Assembly (NCBI GenBank): GCA_030539395.1
Contig: JAUNSC010000007.1
Coordinates: 35,116 to 99,115 of the forward strand
Direction of reading: 5' to 3'
DNA length: 64,000 nucleotides
Origin: Eubacteriales bacterium
GTDB taxonomy: Bacteria > Bacillota > Clostridia > Lachnospirales > Lachnospiraceae
Shown here: piece by piece, positions 42,248-49,770 of the stretch
Layout: each line of letters opens with the position of its first letter
Position numbering within the stretch: the first letter of the stretch is position 1
Made by a program: the position numbers and the translations under genes
The notes under the pieces: model-generated
Database searches by the model: none
Told to the model about the DNA's origin: nothing
Seen by the model: the letters and a program-made list of their open reading frames with translations, nothing else

Positions 42248-43390
42248 ATGCTTATCCAAAGTAAACGTGTATGGATTGCCGGCCAGTTTATTACGGCGCA
42301 GATTGAAATAGAACAGCAAAGTATAAAAGGAATCTATCCTTATGGTTCTTTTGATTGTGATATTGATTATGGAAACAACCGTATTCTCCCGGGTTTTATT
42401 GACATCCATACCCATGGGGCATATGGCTATGACACAAATGACGGCGAACCGGAAGGTCTTCGTCACTGGATGTCACATATTCCCGAAGAAGGTGTGACTT
42501 CGATTCTTCCTACAACAGTCACCCAGCTTCCGGACGTTCTTACAAAAGCCGTCGCTAACGTAGCAGATGTCATTGAAACCGGGTATGAAGGAGCTGAAAT
42601 CCTTGGCATCCATTTTGAGGGTCCGTACCTGGACATGGACTATAAAGGTGCCCAGCCGCCGGAAGCCATCGCTGTCCCCTCTGTAGAGCAATTCCGCTCT
42701 TATCAGGAAGCCGCAAAGGGGTGGATCAAATATATCACTTTAAGTCCGGAGCATGATGAGAATTTTGCTCTCACCCATTATTGCTCTCAAAATGGCATAG
42801 TTGTCAGCATGGGGCATTCTTCCAGCAGCTACAGTGATGCTCTCATGGCAATCGCAAACGGTGCAGCTTCCATGACTCACGTTTATAATGGCATGACCCC
42901 GCTCCACCACCGTAATCCAGGACTTGTAGGAACCGCACTTCGGGTACGTGATATCTACGGCGAAGTTATTGCAGACGGACATCATTCCCACACAGCCGCA
43001 TTGAACGTCTTTTTCCAGGGCAAAGGACGTGACTATGCTATCATGATCACAGACTCTCTCCGCGCCAAATACGGCCGGCCCGGCGCTCATTATCAGCTTG
43101 GCGGACACGATATTGAAATTGATGCATCCGGCCTTGCACGCCTGTCAGGTACCGATACTATTGCCGGAAGCACTCTGCGCATGAATCAGGGCCTTCGCAT
43201 TTTGATAGAAGAAGCCGGTGTTCCTGTGGACGCCGCTATCAACGCCTGCACCATAAATCCGGCCCGGTGTCTCCATGTAGATGACCGCAAAGGAAAAATC
43301 TGCGCCGGATATGACGCAGACCTTGTTGTTCTTGAAGATGATTATTCCGTCCAGGCAACTTACTGCAGGGGCAGAAAGTATGAATTTTAA
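42248..43390 (+). CDS. nagA: N-acetylglucosamine-6-phosphate deacetylase
   Basis: About 380 residues of the amidohydrolase superfamily. Metal and substrate residues are visible in GFIDIHTHGAYGYD, LGIHFEGPYL (metal Glu), VSMGHSSSS, HVYNGMTPLHHRNPG and GTDTIAGSTLRMNQGL (catalytic Asp). It removes the acetyl group from GlcNAc-6-P during amino-sugar catabolism and wall recycling. The ATG at 42248 follows AAAGGAGG; an upstream in-frame ATG lies in the promoter. It is monocistronic; no nagB is adjacent. Confidence 0.95.
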   Translation: MLIQSKRVWIAGQFITAQIEIEQQSIKGIYPYGSFDCDIDYGNNRILPGFIDIHTHGAYGYDTNDGEPEGLRHWMSHIPEEGVTSILPTTVTQLPDVLTKAVANVADVIETGYEGAEILGIHFEGPYLDMDYKGAQPPEAIAVPSVEQFRSYQEAAKGWIKYITLSPEHDENFALTHYCSQNGIVVSMGHSSSSYSDALMAIANGAASMTHVYNGMTPLHHRNPGLVGTALRVRDIYGEVIADGHHSHTAALNVFFQGKGRDYAIMITDSLRAKYGRPGAHYQLGGHDIEIDASGLARLSGTDTIAGSTLRMNQGLRILIEEAGVPVDAAINACTINPARCLHVDDRKGKICAGYDADLVVLEDDYSVQATYCRGRKYEF

Positions 43391-43444
43391 ATAAATAACT
43401 GATTTTAATGGAATAAGAAATTTAGACATCCAAATTCTATTACG

Positions 43445-43477
43445 CAAAAAACCCCGGCATCATCAACCGGGGTTTTT
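43445..43477. terminator. Bidirectional terminator between nagA and the prophage end
   Basis: AAAAAACCCCGG and CCGGGGTTTTT form a GC-rich stem with a 9-base loop and T-runs on both strands. It ends nagA on the plus strand. On the minus strand it would terminate a tRNA ending at 43480. Confidence 0.9.
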
Positions 43478-43479
43478 AG

Positions 43480-43501
43480 TAGCGGAAGGGAGATTTGAAC
43501 T
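43480..43501 (-). other. tRNA 3'-end fragment: putative prophage attachment site
   Basis: Read on the minus strand, AGTTCAAATCTCCCTTCCGCT matches a tRNA T-loop (TTCAAAT), the 3' half of the T-stem, the 3' acceptor strand and the discriminator base. Upstream sequence cannot form the other half of the T-stem or a cloverleaf, so it is only a fragment. It marks the junction between host genes (nagA side) and prophage genes (endolysin side), as expected for the duplicated att core of a phage integrated into a tRNA gene. The intact tRNA should lie at the far end of the prophage. Confidence 0.65.
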
Positions 43502-43624
43502 GTATTTAAAGTACTTCTCTCAATCCGCGTGAAATCAACGTTCCTTTAAATCCCGCATAAAATCAATATTTTTCTATTAAACATTTTATAGATATATTAC
43601 AATTTTAACGCATTTATTAATGCC

Positions 43625-43648
43625 ATGCAACACGAAATGCAACACGAA
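43625..43648. repeat. Tandem 12-bp repeat near the att site
   Basis: ATGCAACACGAA occurs twice without a gap (43625-43636 and 43637-43648), 125 bases inside the putative att site in an otherwise gene-free stretch from 43391 to 43717. Such short direct repeats may be arm-type integrase-binding sites. Apart from the terminators and the att fragment, I see nothing else in this stretch. Confidence 0.5.
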
Positions 43649-43691
43649 AATGAGGATTGTAGTATAAATTAATTTAAATAATTTCCTTCAA

Positions 43692-43719
43692 AATCGGGCG
43701 GCATCCCACCGCCCCGATT
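43692..43719 (-). terminator. Terminator after the endolysin gene
   Basis: On the minus strand AATCGGGGCGG pairs with CCGCCCGATT (one bulged base) around a 7-base loop, followed by TTG. It overlaps the endolysin stop codon and would end the lysis transcript. Confidence 0.7.
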
Positions 43720-45178
43720 ATTTTGCATTCAACAGAAGACTCCATGTCTTTGCCGCCACCGTACCGAAACTGATATTCTTCATCCCCTGTGCCCTCTGGA
43801 ACTGTTCAACCGCATAAGCGCTGTTCGTTCCGAGTACGCCGTCTACATCCAGTGCCTTGCCATCTTTGCCCTTATAACCAAGCCGGTTCAGGATCATCTG
43901 GATCGCTTTGATCTGGTTGTCCTGTGCCCCAATCAGGAAAGTGTGCAGCGTTACTGTACAGTCCCCGATCAGGTTTGCGGCTGGAGCTGTCGTTTCTGCC
44001 GGTTTTGATGCTGCTGCAGACCCCGCGGCATACTTTGGCCGTGCATATCCCCGGATATATCCATAACCCACCGGAATAACGTTCCGGGCAACAATGCCGC
44101 CCTGAGTATTTCCTTCAATGGTAGTGATCTTTCCGTTGCTTACACTCTCCACAAAACCGATATGGTCCGAATACCCGTCATTTGGCTGGGATGCCTTGTC
44201 CCAGTTGTAGACGATAATATCTCCGGCTTTCGGTGTGATTGTGCCATCCTCGATCCAGATACCTTTCCTCTGGAAGATCTTTACATGCTCCTCTACACCG
44301 CATTCCGTGCCGCCGATCAGGTCTGCGGCACCCAGTTTGATGAATACGGCAGATACTGTAATATCGCAGTAATCGTCCTGATAGCTGGCCTTATATCCTC
44401 TTGCCAGCGGTTTGTGGCTGTTATATGTATCAATGATCGGCTTATGTGTTCCTTTTGACCGGCTCAGCCCAAGCCAGCCACGCATGACATTTAACGCATC
44501 CTGTGCAGTTATGTTTCCCATAGTTTTCTCTCCTTCCGCATCCGCATTCTGTACATACTGTCTGATCCATTTTACGCAGCATTCATGCCGGCTCTGAAAA
44601 GTCTCATCACCCACCTGGTTATTATTGCTCACATCTTTCTGGTCCGCCATCAGGGACGCAAAGATGCTCTCAGGTGTATACGGTTTCACAGCCCGCCCGA
44701 AAATGCGCTGTGTGGGCACCAGTCCGCCCAGATGCTGTATCTCACACCACATCATCTGTGCCGCCACATCTGTCACGCCAAAGGCTTCCGCCTGCCGGAT
44801 GTATTTCTGCATGTCCTCCTGAAACAGTTCATCCTGGCATCTCTTTCCTGCTTCCGTTGTGATAATGGCAATCAGGGCTTTTTTCTCTTCTGCTGACGGA
44901 TTCCATCCCGCCGCCACCCAGTCAACAGACAGTTTCTTTTCAATTCCTGCTGTGTCCGCTTTCCGGAATGCCGCCTTATCTGTTTCAAAGATTGCCTTGA
45001 CCAGCTTTTTCGCATTCGCCCCGTAATTCTGTGCCCATCCCAGTGTACAGGTCACTTCATTCGGGGAATTGGCATAAGCACCGGCATAGGCCCCATAATT
45101 ACGCTGTCCGTATATCTGCCCGCCGGATTCCACTGCACCTATGATATTGGTCAAAATCTCAAGTTCTTCTTTATTCAT
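43718..45178 (-). CDS. Prophage endolysin: lysozyme-like, CHAP and peptidoglycan-binding domains
   Basis: 486 residues in three parts. Residues 1-200 are a lysozyme-like domain (IIGAVESGGQIYG with a candidate catalytic Glu, TLGWAQNYG). Residues ~225-385 resemble an NlpC/CHAP amidase (Cys in DDYCDITVSAVF, His in YSDHIGFVE, then IEGNTQGG). Residues ~410-486 are a PG_binding_1 repeat (QMILNRLGYKG, VDGVLGTNSAYAVEQFQ). It lyses the host at the end of phage growth. The ribosome site TAAGGAGAG lies in the 3' end of the preceding gene. A dual-catalytic enzyme is inferred from motifs. Confidence 0.88.
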   Translation of the reverse strand: MNKEELEILTNIIGAVESGGQIYGQRNYGAYAGAYANSPNEVTCTLGWAQNYGANAKKLVKAIFETDKAAFRKADTAGIEKKLSVDWVAAGWNPSAEEKKALIAIITTEAGKRCQDELFQEDMQKYIRQAEAFGVTDVAAQMMWCEIQHLGGLVPTQRIFGRAVKPYTPESIFASLMADQKDVSNNNQVGDETFQSRHECCVKWIRQYVQNADAEGEKTMGNITAQDALNVMRGWLGLSRSKGTHKPIIDTYNSHKPLARGYKASYQDDYCDITVSAVFIKLGAADLIGGTECGVEEHVKIFQRKGIWIEDGTITPKAGDIIVYNWDKASQPNDGYSDHIGFVESVSNGKITTIEGNTQGGIVARNVIPVGYGYIRGYARPKYAAGSAAASKPAETTAPAANLIGDCTVTLHTFLIGAQDNQIKAIQMILNRLGYKGKDGKALDVDGVLGTNSAYAVEQFQRAQGMKNISFGTVAAKTWSLLLNAK

Positions 45179-45317
45179 TACCTGGACTCTCCTTATTTTC
45201 TGATTTCTGCTTTGGGCGATACATGGAATCTGCTGCGCAATTTACTGCCAGCAGCCATACAATGAACGGCAAAAGCAGCACTCCGAAACCGCCCAAAATT
45301 ACTGCATACCAAAACAT
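45171..45317 (-). CDS. Small single-helix membrane protein of the lysis module
   Basis: A 48-residue protein starting MFWYAVILGGFGVLLLPFIV: one membrane helix followed by a charged, Lys/Glu-rich tail (YRPKQKSENKESPGNE). GGAAGGAAC precedes the ATG. It overlaps the endolysin start by 8 bases, so the two are translationally coupled. The topology fits a spanin-like or accessory holin peptide, but I do not recognise a family. Confidence 0.6.
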   Translation of the reverse strand: MFWYAVILGGFGVLLLPFIVWLLAVNCAADSMYRPKQKSENKESPGNE

Positions 45318-45345
45318 CGTTGTTCCTTCCCGCTGCGATTTTGCA

Positions 45346-45372
45346 GCACAAAAAGAGGACGGTTTCCCGCCC
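45346..45372 (-). terminator. GAAA-loop hairpin, copy 1
   Basis: On the minus strand GGGCGG-GAAA-CCGTCC followed by TCTTTTTGTG forms a stem (one G-U pair) capped by a GNRA tetraloop. The same 20-base core recurs at 45590-45611. It sits just after the small gene ending at 45373, and the copy lies just after the next upstream gene, so each small gene has its own partial terminator. Confidence 0.65.
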
Positions 45373-45573
45373 TTATACCGTCTCTGTGTACTCTTCTCTT
45401 CCATCCGCGTGCAAATAAAATTCTGCCGTATCTCCATCCGTTCCTGCCGGATGGATTGAAACAAGCAGCATATCTGCTTCCACTTCACTTACATCAGTTA
45501 CAGCTATAGCAAAATCTCCATGCATGTTTTCCATGTTCTTTGCTATGTAATCATAGATATTTTTATATTTCAT
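45373..45573 (-). CDS. Small prophage hypothetical protein
   Basis: 66 residues beginning MKYKNIYDYIAKNMENMHGD, then IAVTDVSEVEADMLLVSIH. Soluble and acidic; no family recognised. The ATG at 45573 has GGAGGAAAACAT upstream. It lies in the lysis module, between two hairpin terminators. Confidence 0.65.
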   Translation of the reverse strand: MKYKNIYDYIAKNMENMHGDFAIAVTDVSEVEADMLLVSIHPAGTDGDTAEFYLHADGREEYTETV

Positions 45574-45589
45574 ATGTTTTCCTCCATGC

Positions 45590-45611
45590 AAAAGAGGACG
45601 GTTTCCCGCCC
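45590..45611 (-). terminator. GAAA-loop hairpin, copy 2
   Basis: This second copy of GGGCGG-GAAA-CCGTCC is followed by TCTTTTGCATGG on the minus strand. It sits 3 bases after the small gene ending at 45614 and immediately before the ribosome site of the next gene. Confidence 0.65.
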
Positions 45612-45613
45612 CC

Positions 45614-45760
45614 TTATCGTTTTTGATTGATAGGTGCTATCCCCTCTTCCCGGACATTGTGCGTCTGGTTCTGATTTTCGGGTTTCACCTTTTGCGTTAC
45701 GCTGTTGAATTGTTCGTTACTTCTCTTCCGCTGCTGCTTTTCCAGCTCTTTCTTGTCCAT
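45614..45760 (-). CDS. Small charged prophage protein (48 residues)
   Basis: The frame starts with ATG at 45760, preceded by GTGAGGTGATG, and ends with TAA at 45614. The product is MDKKELEKQQRKRSN... ending IAPINQKR: very hydrophilic, Gln/Lys/Asn-rich, with no membrane helix and no recognised family. The good ribosome site, the position between the holin gene and the next small gene, and the terminator hairpin right after its stop support a real gene. Confidence 0.6.
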   Translation of the reverse strand: MDKKELEKQQRKRSNEQFNSVTQKVKPENQNQTHNVREEGIAPINQKR

Positions 45761-45824
45761 GATCATCACCTCACGGATAGGGTGTGCCGGTAGTGGCGGA
45801 ATTATGCATTACAAACGCTGCTGA

Positions 45825-46118
45825 CTATTCCTGTTTCTTTGCCTGCTTGATCAGCTGGTTCACATATACACTCAATCCTGCAACCAGAAGCCCCTGCACA
45901 ATGCTGGTAAACACTGCCATCAGCACTTCCTGATATGTAGACAGCGGGCAGTTTGCAAATACCCACAGGCCGCACAGAGCAACCCCGACAACGCCCAGAA
46001 TAGCCGGGATGTGCTTATCTGCGAAATACTGTGCTTTCTTGAAGCCAAGCCCGATAAAGTACAGCACGATCGCTACCACAATAAGTTCTGGTTTTACATA
46101 GTTCATAATCTGTTCCAT
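45825..46118 (-). CDS. Phage holin (Phage_holin_5_2-like)
   Basis: 97 residues with three hydrophobic stretches (ELIVVAIVLYFIGLGF; PAILGVVGVALCGLWVF; MAVFTSIVQGLLVAGLSVYV) and a charged tail ending VNQLIKQAKKQE, as in small Gram-positive phage holins. It forms membrane holes that let the endolysin reach the wall. GAGAGTAGGAC precedes the ATG. It is directly downstream of another small membrane gene and upstream of the endolysin, the usual order of a lysis cassette. Confidence 0.85.
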   Translation of the reverse strand: MEQIMNYVKPELIVVAIVLYFIGLGFKKAQYFADKHIPAILGVVGVALCGLWVFANCPLSTYQEVLMAVFTSIVQGLLVAGLSVYVNQLIKQAKKQE

Positions 46119-46122
46119 AGTC

Positions 46123-46458
46123 CTACTCTCCTTCTTTAGGTTCTTCCGGCATTGCCAGAAGCTTGTGATATAGCTCTGTTGCTACATCATTTCCATCAAG
46201 ATTATGGTATGCCGTATAAACTTTTTTGATAGATTCTTTTGCATAGATCGGGCAGTATCCCCGGTCTGTATATTTGTTATAATTCTCTACGATGCTTTCA
46301 CGGAGCAGGGACTGCACACCATCAGCGATCGCTTTATTCTTTTCCTGCTCCAACTTTAATCTTGCAGACACATTTCGATACCCGAATCCCGCTGCCGCTG
46401 TGACAACTGCAAATAGCCATTCTATCCAGTGTGCCTGTATGTAGCCCCAAATCTCCAT
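46123..46458 (-). CDS. Prophage membrane-anchored lysis-module protein
   Basis: 111 residues starting MEIWGYIQAHWIEWLFAVVT: one membrane helix (~8-30) followed by a cytoplasmic helical domain (LKLEQEKNKAIADGVQSLLR, IVENYNKYTDRGYCPIYAKE). Proteins of this layout are common next to holins in Lachnospiraceae prophages, possibly as holin modulators. The ATG at 46458 has AAAGGAAG upstream; 4 bases separate it from the holin. Confidence 0.75.
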   Translation of the reverse strand: MEIWGYIQAHWIEWLFAVVTAAAGFGYRNVSARLKLEQEKNKAIADGVQSLLRESIVENYNKYTDRGYCPIYAKESIKKVYTAYHNLDGNDVATELYHKLLAMPEEPKEGE

Positions 46459-46502
46459 TGGACTTCCTTTCCCCGGCACTTTCGCCGGCGCAATTTTACC
46501 AT

Positions 46503-46527
46503 TAAAAAAAAGACCTATTACGGTCTC
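46503..46527 (-). terminator. Terminator between fibre and lysis genes
   Basis: On the minus strand AGACC-GTAATA-GGTCT is followed by seven or more T's. The stem is short but the T-run is strong. It would partly separate tail-fibre and lysis expression. Confidence 0.65.
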
Positions 46528-46583
46528 GCTCTGATTTCCATATGTACCACCTCTATTCCACTCTCCTGACCCATATCCGTGGC

Positions 46584-47330
46584 TCAGACTGCCAGTGCGA
46601 TTATGTCAAACGCCGCAGTCAGCGTATGTGTATCATATACCGAGAATAGGGTTGCCGTGATTTTCGTGCCGGATATGCTCAGACTTGAAATGCCGCATCC
46701 GAAACTTGTAGATTTGGGGATTGCGACATATTTTGATGCACCGGCAACAGCACTGAAATTGATTGTAATGGTACCGGTACTGCCCGGAGCTACCGCCGCA
46801 GATGTAGACCCACTGACAGACTGGACACCGAGCACAGCGCACATGGCACACTCCGCCACATTTCCGACTTCATTGACATATACCGGCTTTATAGTATTGC
46901 CAACAGCTCCTGACTGGCCACGGCGCATCACAAAATTACAGGAACCGTCAGGATTTATCAAATTGTTATACACAGTTTTACCAGCAGTTTCGACTGCAAT
47001 CCCAAGCGCATACAGTCCCGCACTTCCGACACGGCGCAGTCTCGCTTCGATGGTTCCATCTTTTAATGCAAATTTCATACCATTATTTTCAAAATCGGCT
47101 TTATTCGTGTTTAATTCATTGAGCGCCCCTGTGATTGTCTTGTCCTCGGTCGGCAGACTGTCAAATACCCATTCCGCCAGTTTCGTCTTGATGGCTGTCA
47201 GTACATTGGAAAACTTTACTTTCCGCAGGCTTGCTGTTCCCTCATTGCCTACTATCAGCAAGTCTTCCTCACTCATTGCGGTATTCTCTGTCAGGTCCGT
47301 TGCTTTTTTTGTTGTTAATTCATCTGCCAT
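46584..47330 (-). CDS. Putative tail-fibre-like prophage protein
   Basis: 248 residues. The N-terminus (TTKKATDLTENTAMSEEDLL and then TGALNELNTNKADFENNG) resembles phage tail-fibre proteins that carry a short helical segment before a beta-rich C-terminus. The C-terminal ~110 residues are Ser/Thr/Gly/Val-rich beta structure. I place the start at the ATG at 47330, 7 bases after GGAGG. The family cannot be named with certainty. It is the last gene before the lysis cassette, where host-recognition fibres usually lie. Confidence 0.65.
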   Translation of the reverse strand: MADELTTKKATDLTENTAMSEEDLLIVGNEGTASLRKVKFSNVLTAIKTKLAEWVFDSLPTEDKTITGALNELNTNKADFENNGMKFALKDGTIEARLRRVGSAGLYALGIAVETAGKTVYNNLINPDGSCNFVMRRGQSGAVGNTIKPVYVNEVGNVAECAMCAVLGVQSVSGSTSAAVAPGSTGTITINFSAVAGASKYVAIPKSTSFGCGISSLSISGTKITATLFSVYDTHTLTAAFDIIALAV

Positions 47331-47332
47331 TT

Positions 47333-47587
47333 TCATTCCTCCTCTATCATCTCAACGATACTGTTATCATCGTCAATTATTACAGCGCCATCATTATCTT
47401 CCAGTGCATAAATTCCAGTATCCGGTGCCAGAATCAATGCTCCGTCCTCATCTTTAAGGACTGCTTCATTGTCCCCAAGCACATGTACGGCCGGTACAAT
47501 CTCCGCGGATATGATGTACTGTCGCCCAGTATAGACCGGGTTAGGTGTCAATATAGCACCGGTGATTACTATATCAATAGCCGCCAT
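47333..47587 (-). CDS. Small prophage protein with a 'TPNPV' beta motif
   Basis: 84 residues. The N-terminal ITGAILTPNPVYTGRQYIIS is nearly the same as the end of the 309-frame Ig-like protein encoded nearby (AASITPNPVDCGKTFTIS). The rest is an acidic low-complexity tail (ALEDNDGAVIIDDDNSIV). This shared module suggests an assembly or capping strand. Short gaps on both sides imply one operon. Confidence 0.65.
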   Translation of the reverse strand: MAAIDIVITGAILTPNPVYTGRQYIISAEIVPAVHVLGDNEAVLKDEDGALILAPDTGIYALEDNDGAVIIDDDNSIVEMIEEE

Positions 47588-47590
47588 GCA

Positions 47591-47881
47591 TCACCCCACC
47601 TTTATCCTCACATTATCCACCCAGATTTCGTCTGCAATCTCATAGATATATTTCAGCCGGTATGTACCGGTTTTCTGGGGTTCAATCAGCACGTCAAGTT
47701 CGTGATCTGATATAGAACAATCGCCCTCTGCTTCCACTATACCGTTCGGGTTGAGCAGTTCATACCGCGCGGAGCGGATCAGAAAAGGCAGATAATGTTC
47801 ACACTTCGGCTTTACCACGCTCTTAACGTGCAACCTTTCTCCATGATCAATCTGCAATTCTGCAACATACTGCACGCTCAA
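47591..47881 (-). CDS. Prophage hypothetical protein, beta-rich
   Basis: 96 residues with beta pattern and a closing KTGTYRLKYIYEIADEIWVD. No family recognised. It begins with TTG at 47881, inside the 3' end of the next upstream gene (35-base overlap), and uses GGGGG as ribosome site. It probably functions with its Ig-like neighbours in the tail tip. Confidence 0.6.
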   Translation of the reverse strand: MSVQYVAELQIDHGERLHVKSVVKPKCEHYLPFLIRSARYELLNPNGIVEAEGDCSISDHELDVLIEPQKTGTYRLKYIYEIADEIWVDNVRIKVG

Positions 47882-48242
47882 TGGTGTATCCCCCTTCCTC
47901 CAGCTGCGTTGTAAATTCTATTTTCTTTAGATCCGCCGCAAAAGACATTTGTCTCCCCAATTTCCCTATAAACTCCGAAAGCGTGGGGAATCCGGAATAA
48001 TCCTGCACGGTCCCGCCGCCCTGATATCCATGCGGCACAATATAACCTTGCACCGCATGGCCGCTTATTACAAACAGCATGGTACAGGCATATCCTATAT
48101 TTCCTGCTTCATCCTCCGCCCACAGTTCAACGACATATTCCCCATCCTCGTCAAAGGGGACAATGGCTTCCCACTTGTCCCCCTGTACATGAGTAAATAT
48201 AACCGTCTGACCATTGGCGTTGCCATAGACCCGCGCGACCAT
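47847..48242 (-). CDS. Prophage Ig-like domain protein
   Basis: 131 residues. The first half is an Ig-like/Big sandwich (GDKWEAIVPFDEDGEYVVEL, AEDEAGNIGYACT), which shares 'KWE', 'Y-V-L' and 'DEAGN' signposts with the N-terminus of the next gene upstream. The second half (GYIVPHGYQGGGTVQDYSGF) is less regular. No clear ribosome site is present. Its start is one base from the stop codon of the upstream gene, so it depends on translational coupling. Confidence 0.65.
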   Translation of the reverse strand: MVARVYGNANGQTVIFTHVQGDKWEAIVPFDEDGEYVVELWAEDEAGNIGYACTMLFVISGHAVQGYIVPHGYQGGGTVQDYSGFPTLSEFIGKLGRQMSFAADLKKIEFTTQLEEGGYTIERAVCCRIAD

Positions 48243-48243
48243 G

Positions 48244-49140
48244 CTAATCCGTAATGGTTACGGAAATCGTGAAGGTCTTGCCGCAGTCTACCGGGTTCGG
48301 CGTGATACTTGCCGCTGTGATGCTCGGCGCATTGGTATCCAGTTTCACCTTTCTTGTGACCGTAGTTGTCAGACCGGAAGCTCCGGTTGCGACGAAAGTC
48401 AAGGTATTTTCACCTTCCGCCGGAAGTGTAATTGTACCGCTGAACTCGCCATCTGTGATAGTAATGTTCTGTGCGGCTCCGTTTCCTACCTTCACGGTCA
48501 GTGAAGTTGCATTCGTAGTACCGTCAAACGATACGGAAGCTGACTTGAACCAAGCCCCTTCTGCCGGAGACGTGATTGACAAATTAGGTTTCGTGGAAAG
48601 CACACTGAATGTAACGGATTTCTGTGTTGCTGCGTTTCCATCATAATCTGATGCGTCAAATTTGATTGTATGCTCCCCGTCTACTAACGCTGTACTCGGT
48701 GTATAAGTACACTGGTACCCGCCTGTGATGGCTGTCTTGGTAATTGCATCGCCGGTAACTTTTGTTCCGGAATCAATCGTAATACCAATGGTTGCTGGAT
48801 TCACACCGGAATCATCATCCGTAACTTTCCACGAAATTTCCGGTTTCGCCTGCGAAGTAAGCTGTCCGCTTGTAGGCGATGTAATTGTGATTACCGGCGC
48901 AACCTTCTCTTTGACGATTAACTGCAGGGCTGCCCCCAGTTCCGTATCTGTCACATCTTTAGTGGTTAAGTTTCCAGCCTCATCCCATGCTTCTAAGGTT
49001 ACGCCATAATAATGACCGCTCTGCCCATAGGACGATTTCGCCGGTGCAGTACCGGTCCCTTCCCACTTGCCCGTAGAACTGTTCAGGGCAAGGGCAATCG
49101 TTATGCCGTTTACTGTGGCCTGTGCTCTTGCTACACTCAT
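48244..49140 (-). CDS. Prophage multi-Ig-domain tail-associated protein
   Basis: 298 residues with three or four Ig-like (Big) modules: residues ~1-85 (GKWEGTGTAP, VTLEAWDEAGN), ~85-190 (APVITITSPTSGQLTSQAKP), ~190-275 (KPNLSITSPAEGAWFKSASV), and a partial last module (ITAASITPNPVDCGKTFTIS). Ig-like domains on phage tails bind carbohydrates weakly and extend the particle surface. The ATG at 49140 follows GGAGATAACAAG. Confidence 0.72.
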   Translation of the reverse strand: MSVARAQATVNGITIALALNSSTGKWEGTGTAPAKSSYGQSGHYYGVTLEAWDEAGNLTTKDVTDTELGAALQLIVKEKVAPVITITSPTSGQLTSQAKPEISWKVTDDDSGVNPATIGITIDSGTKVTGDAITKTAITGGYQCTYTPSTALVDGEHTIKFDASDYDGNAATQKSVTFSVLSTKPNLSITSPAEGAWFKSASVSFDGTTNATSLTVKVGNGAAQNITITDGEFSGTITLPAEGENTLTFVATGASGLTTTVTRKVKLDTNAPSITAASITPNPVDCGKTFTISVTITD

Positions 49141-49173
49141 CTTGTTATCTCCTTTTTCTTTATTTTTGTGCAA

Positions 49174-49220
49174 TAAAAAAGTGCAGGAGGCAAAACAAAA
49201 ATGCTTTATCCCTACACTTT
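49174..49220 (-). terminator. Terminator before the Ig-domain gene
   Basis: On the minus strand AGTGTAGG and CCTGCACT (with a G-U pair) form a stem and are followed by TTTTTTATTG. It lies between the 168-residue gene and the multi-Ig gene, so the fibre genes may be separately expressed or down-tuned. Confidence 0.6.
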
Positions 49221-49260
49221 TACAACTCTAAATAAGACCGTTAAGGTTTTGCCCTAATTC

Positions 49261-49767
49261 TCATGCGCTTTCCTCGCTTTCCGTTGAAAGAACGTTCTTT
49301 AATGTTTCAATAACCTGCGCCATCTGTTTTTCTAAAGCAGCGACTCTTGTATTATCCGTGAGCCCCTCACAGGCCTCTGCCGCTGCAATAGCCCGTTCCG
49401 TAGCAGCATCTGCATCGGTTTTGGACTGGCTTGCTAAACTCGCTGCATCGTTTGCCGCTTGTGTTGCTTTGTCAGCATTTGCCCTGGCTGTATTGGCGCT
49501 CGCCGTAGCAGTTTCGCAGGCTTTGATTGCTCCGTCTATTGCCGCCTGTATCTGTGCGGCTATGGCATCCCCTGAAACCGCCTGTACATTCTCTACCATA
49601 TCCTCATAGGTTGCCATGCGTTTGACTATGCCAGCCTTAAAACACATATACACAGACATACCATCTGCTGAATTGGGATCCCCCGAAAGGACTGTTGCCC
49701 ATTCGCCCGGAAGCATCTTCTGTGGGTCGAAATCTGCATAATCACCACGTCTGTTTTGGATTGCCAT
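49261..49767 (-). CDS. Prophage coiled-coil tail protein (BppU-like position)
   Basis: 168 residues. The first ~55 (MAIQNRRGDYADFDPQKMLPGE, MSVYMCFKAGIVKRMATYED) are a compact conserved head found in many Firmicutes phage baseplate proteins. The rest is an Ala/Asp/Thr-rich heptad coiled coil (ASANTARANADKATQAANDA), probably a trimeric stalk. GGAGGTGTAAG precedes the ATG. It is a structural component of the tail tip. Confidence 0.75.
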   Translation of the reverse strand: MAIQNRRGDYADFDPQKMLPGEWATVLSGDPNSADGMSVYMCFKAGIVKRMATYEDMVENVQAVSGDAIAAQIQAAIDGAIKACETATASANTARANADKATQAANDAASLASQSKTDADAATERAIAAAEACEGLTDNTRVAALEKQMAQVIETLKNVLSTESEESA

Positions 49768-49770
49768 GAC

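Noticed and set aside
43480-43501. Complete tRNA gene at the prophage border
   Set aside because: Only the T-loop, half of the T-stem and the 3' acceptor strand are present; no D-arm, anticodon arm or 5' acceptor can be folded upstream.
43625-43648. CRISPR array
   Set aside because: There are only two 12-bp units directly abutting, with no spacers and no cas genes.
46579-47457. 292-residue plus-strand ORF in the prophage
   Set aside because: It is antisense to the fibre-like gene, and no other plus-strand prophage genes exist in this region.
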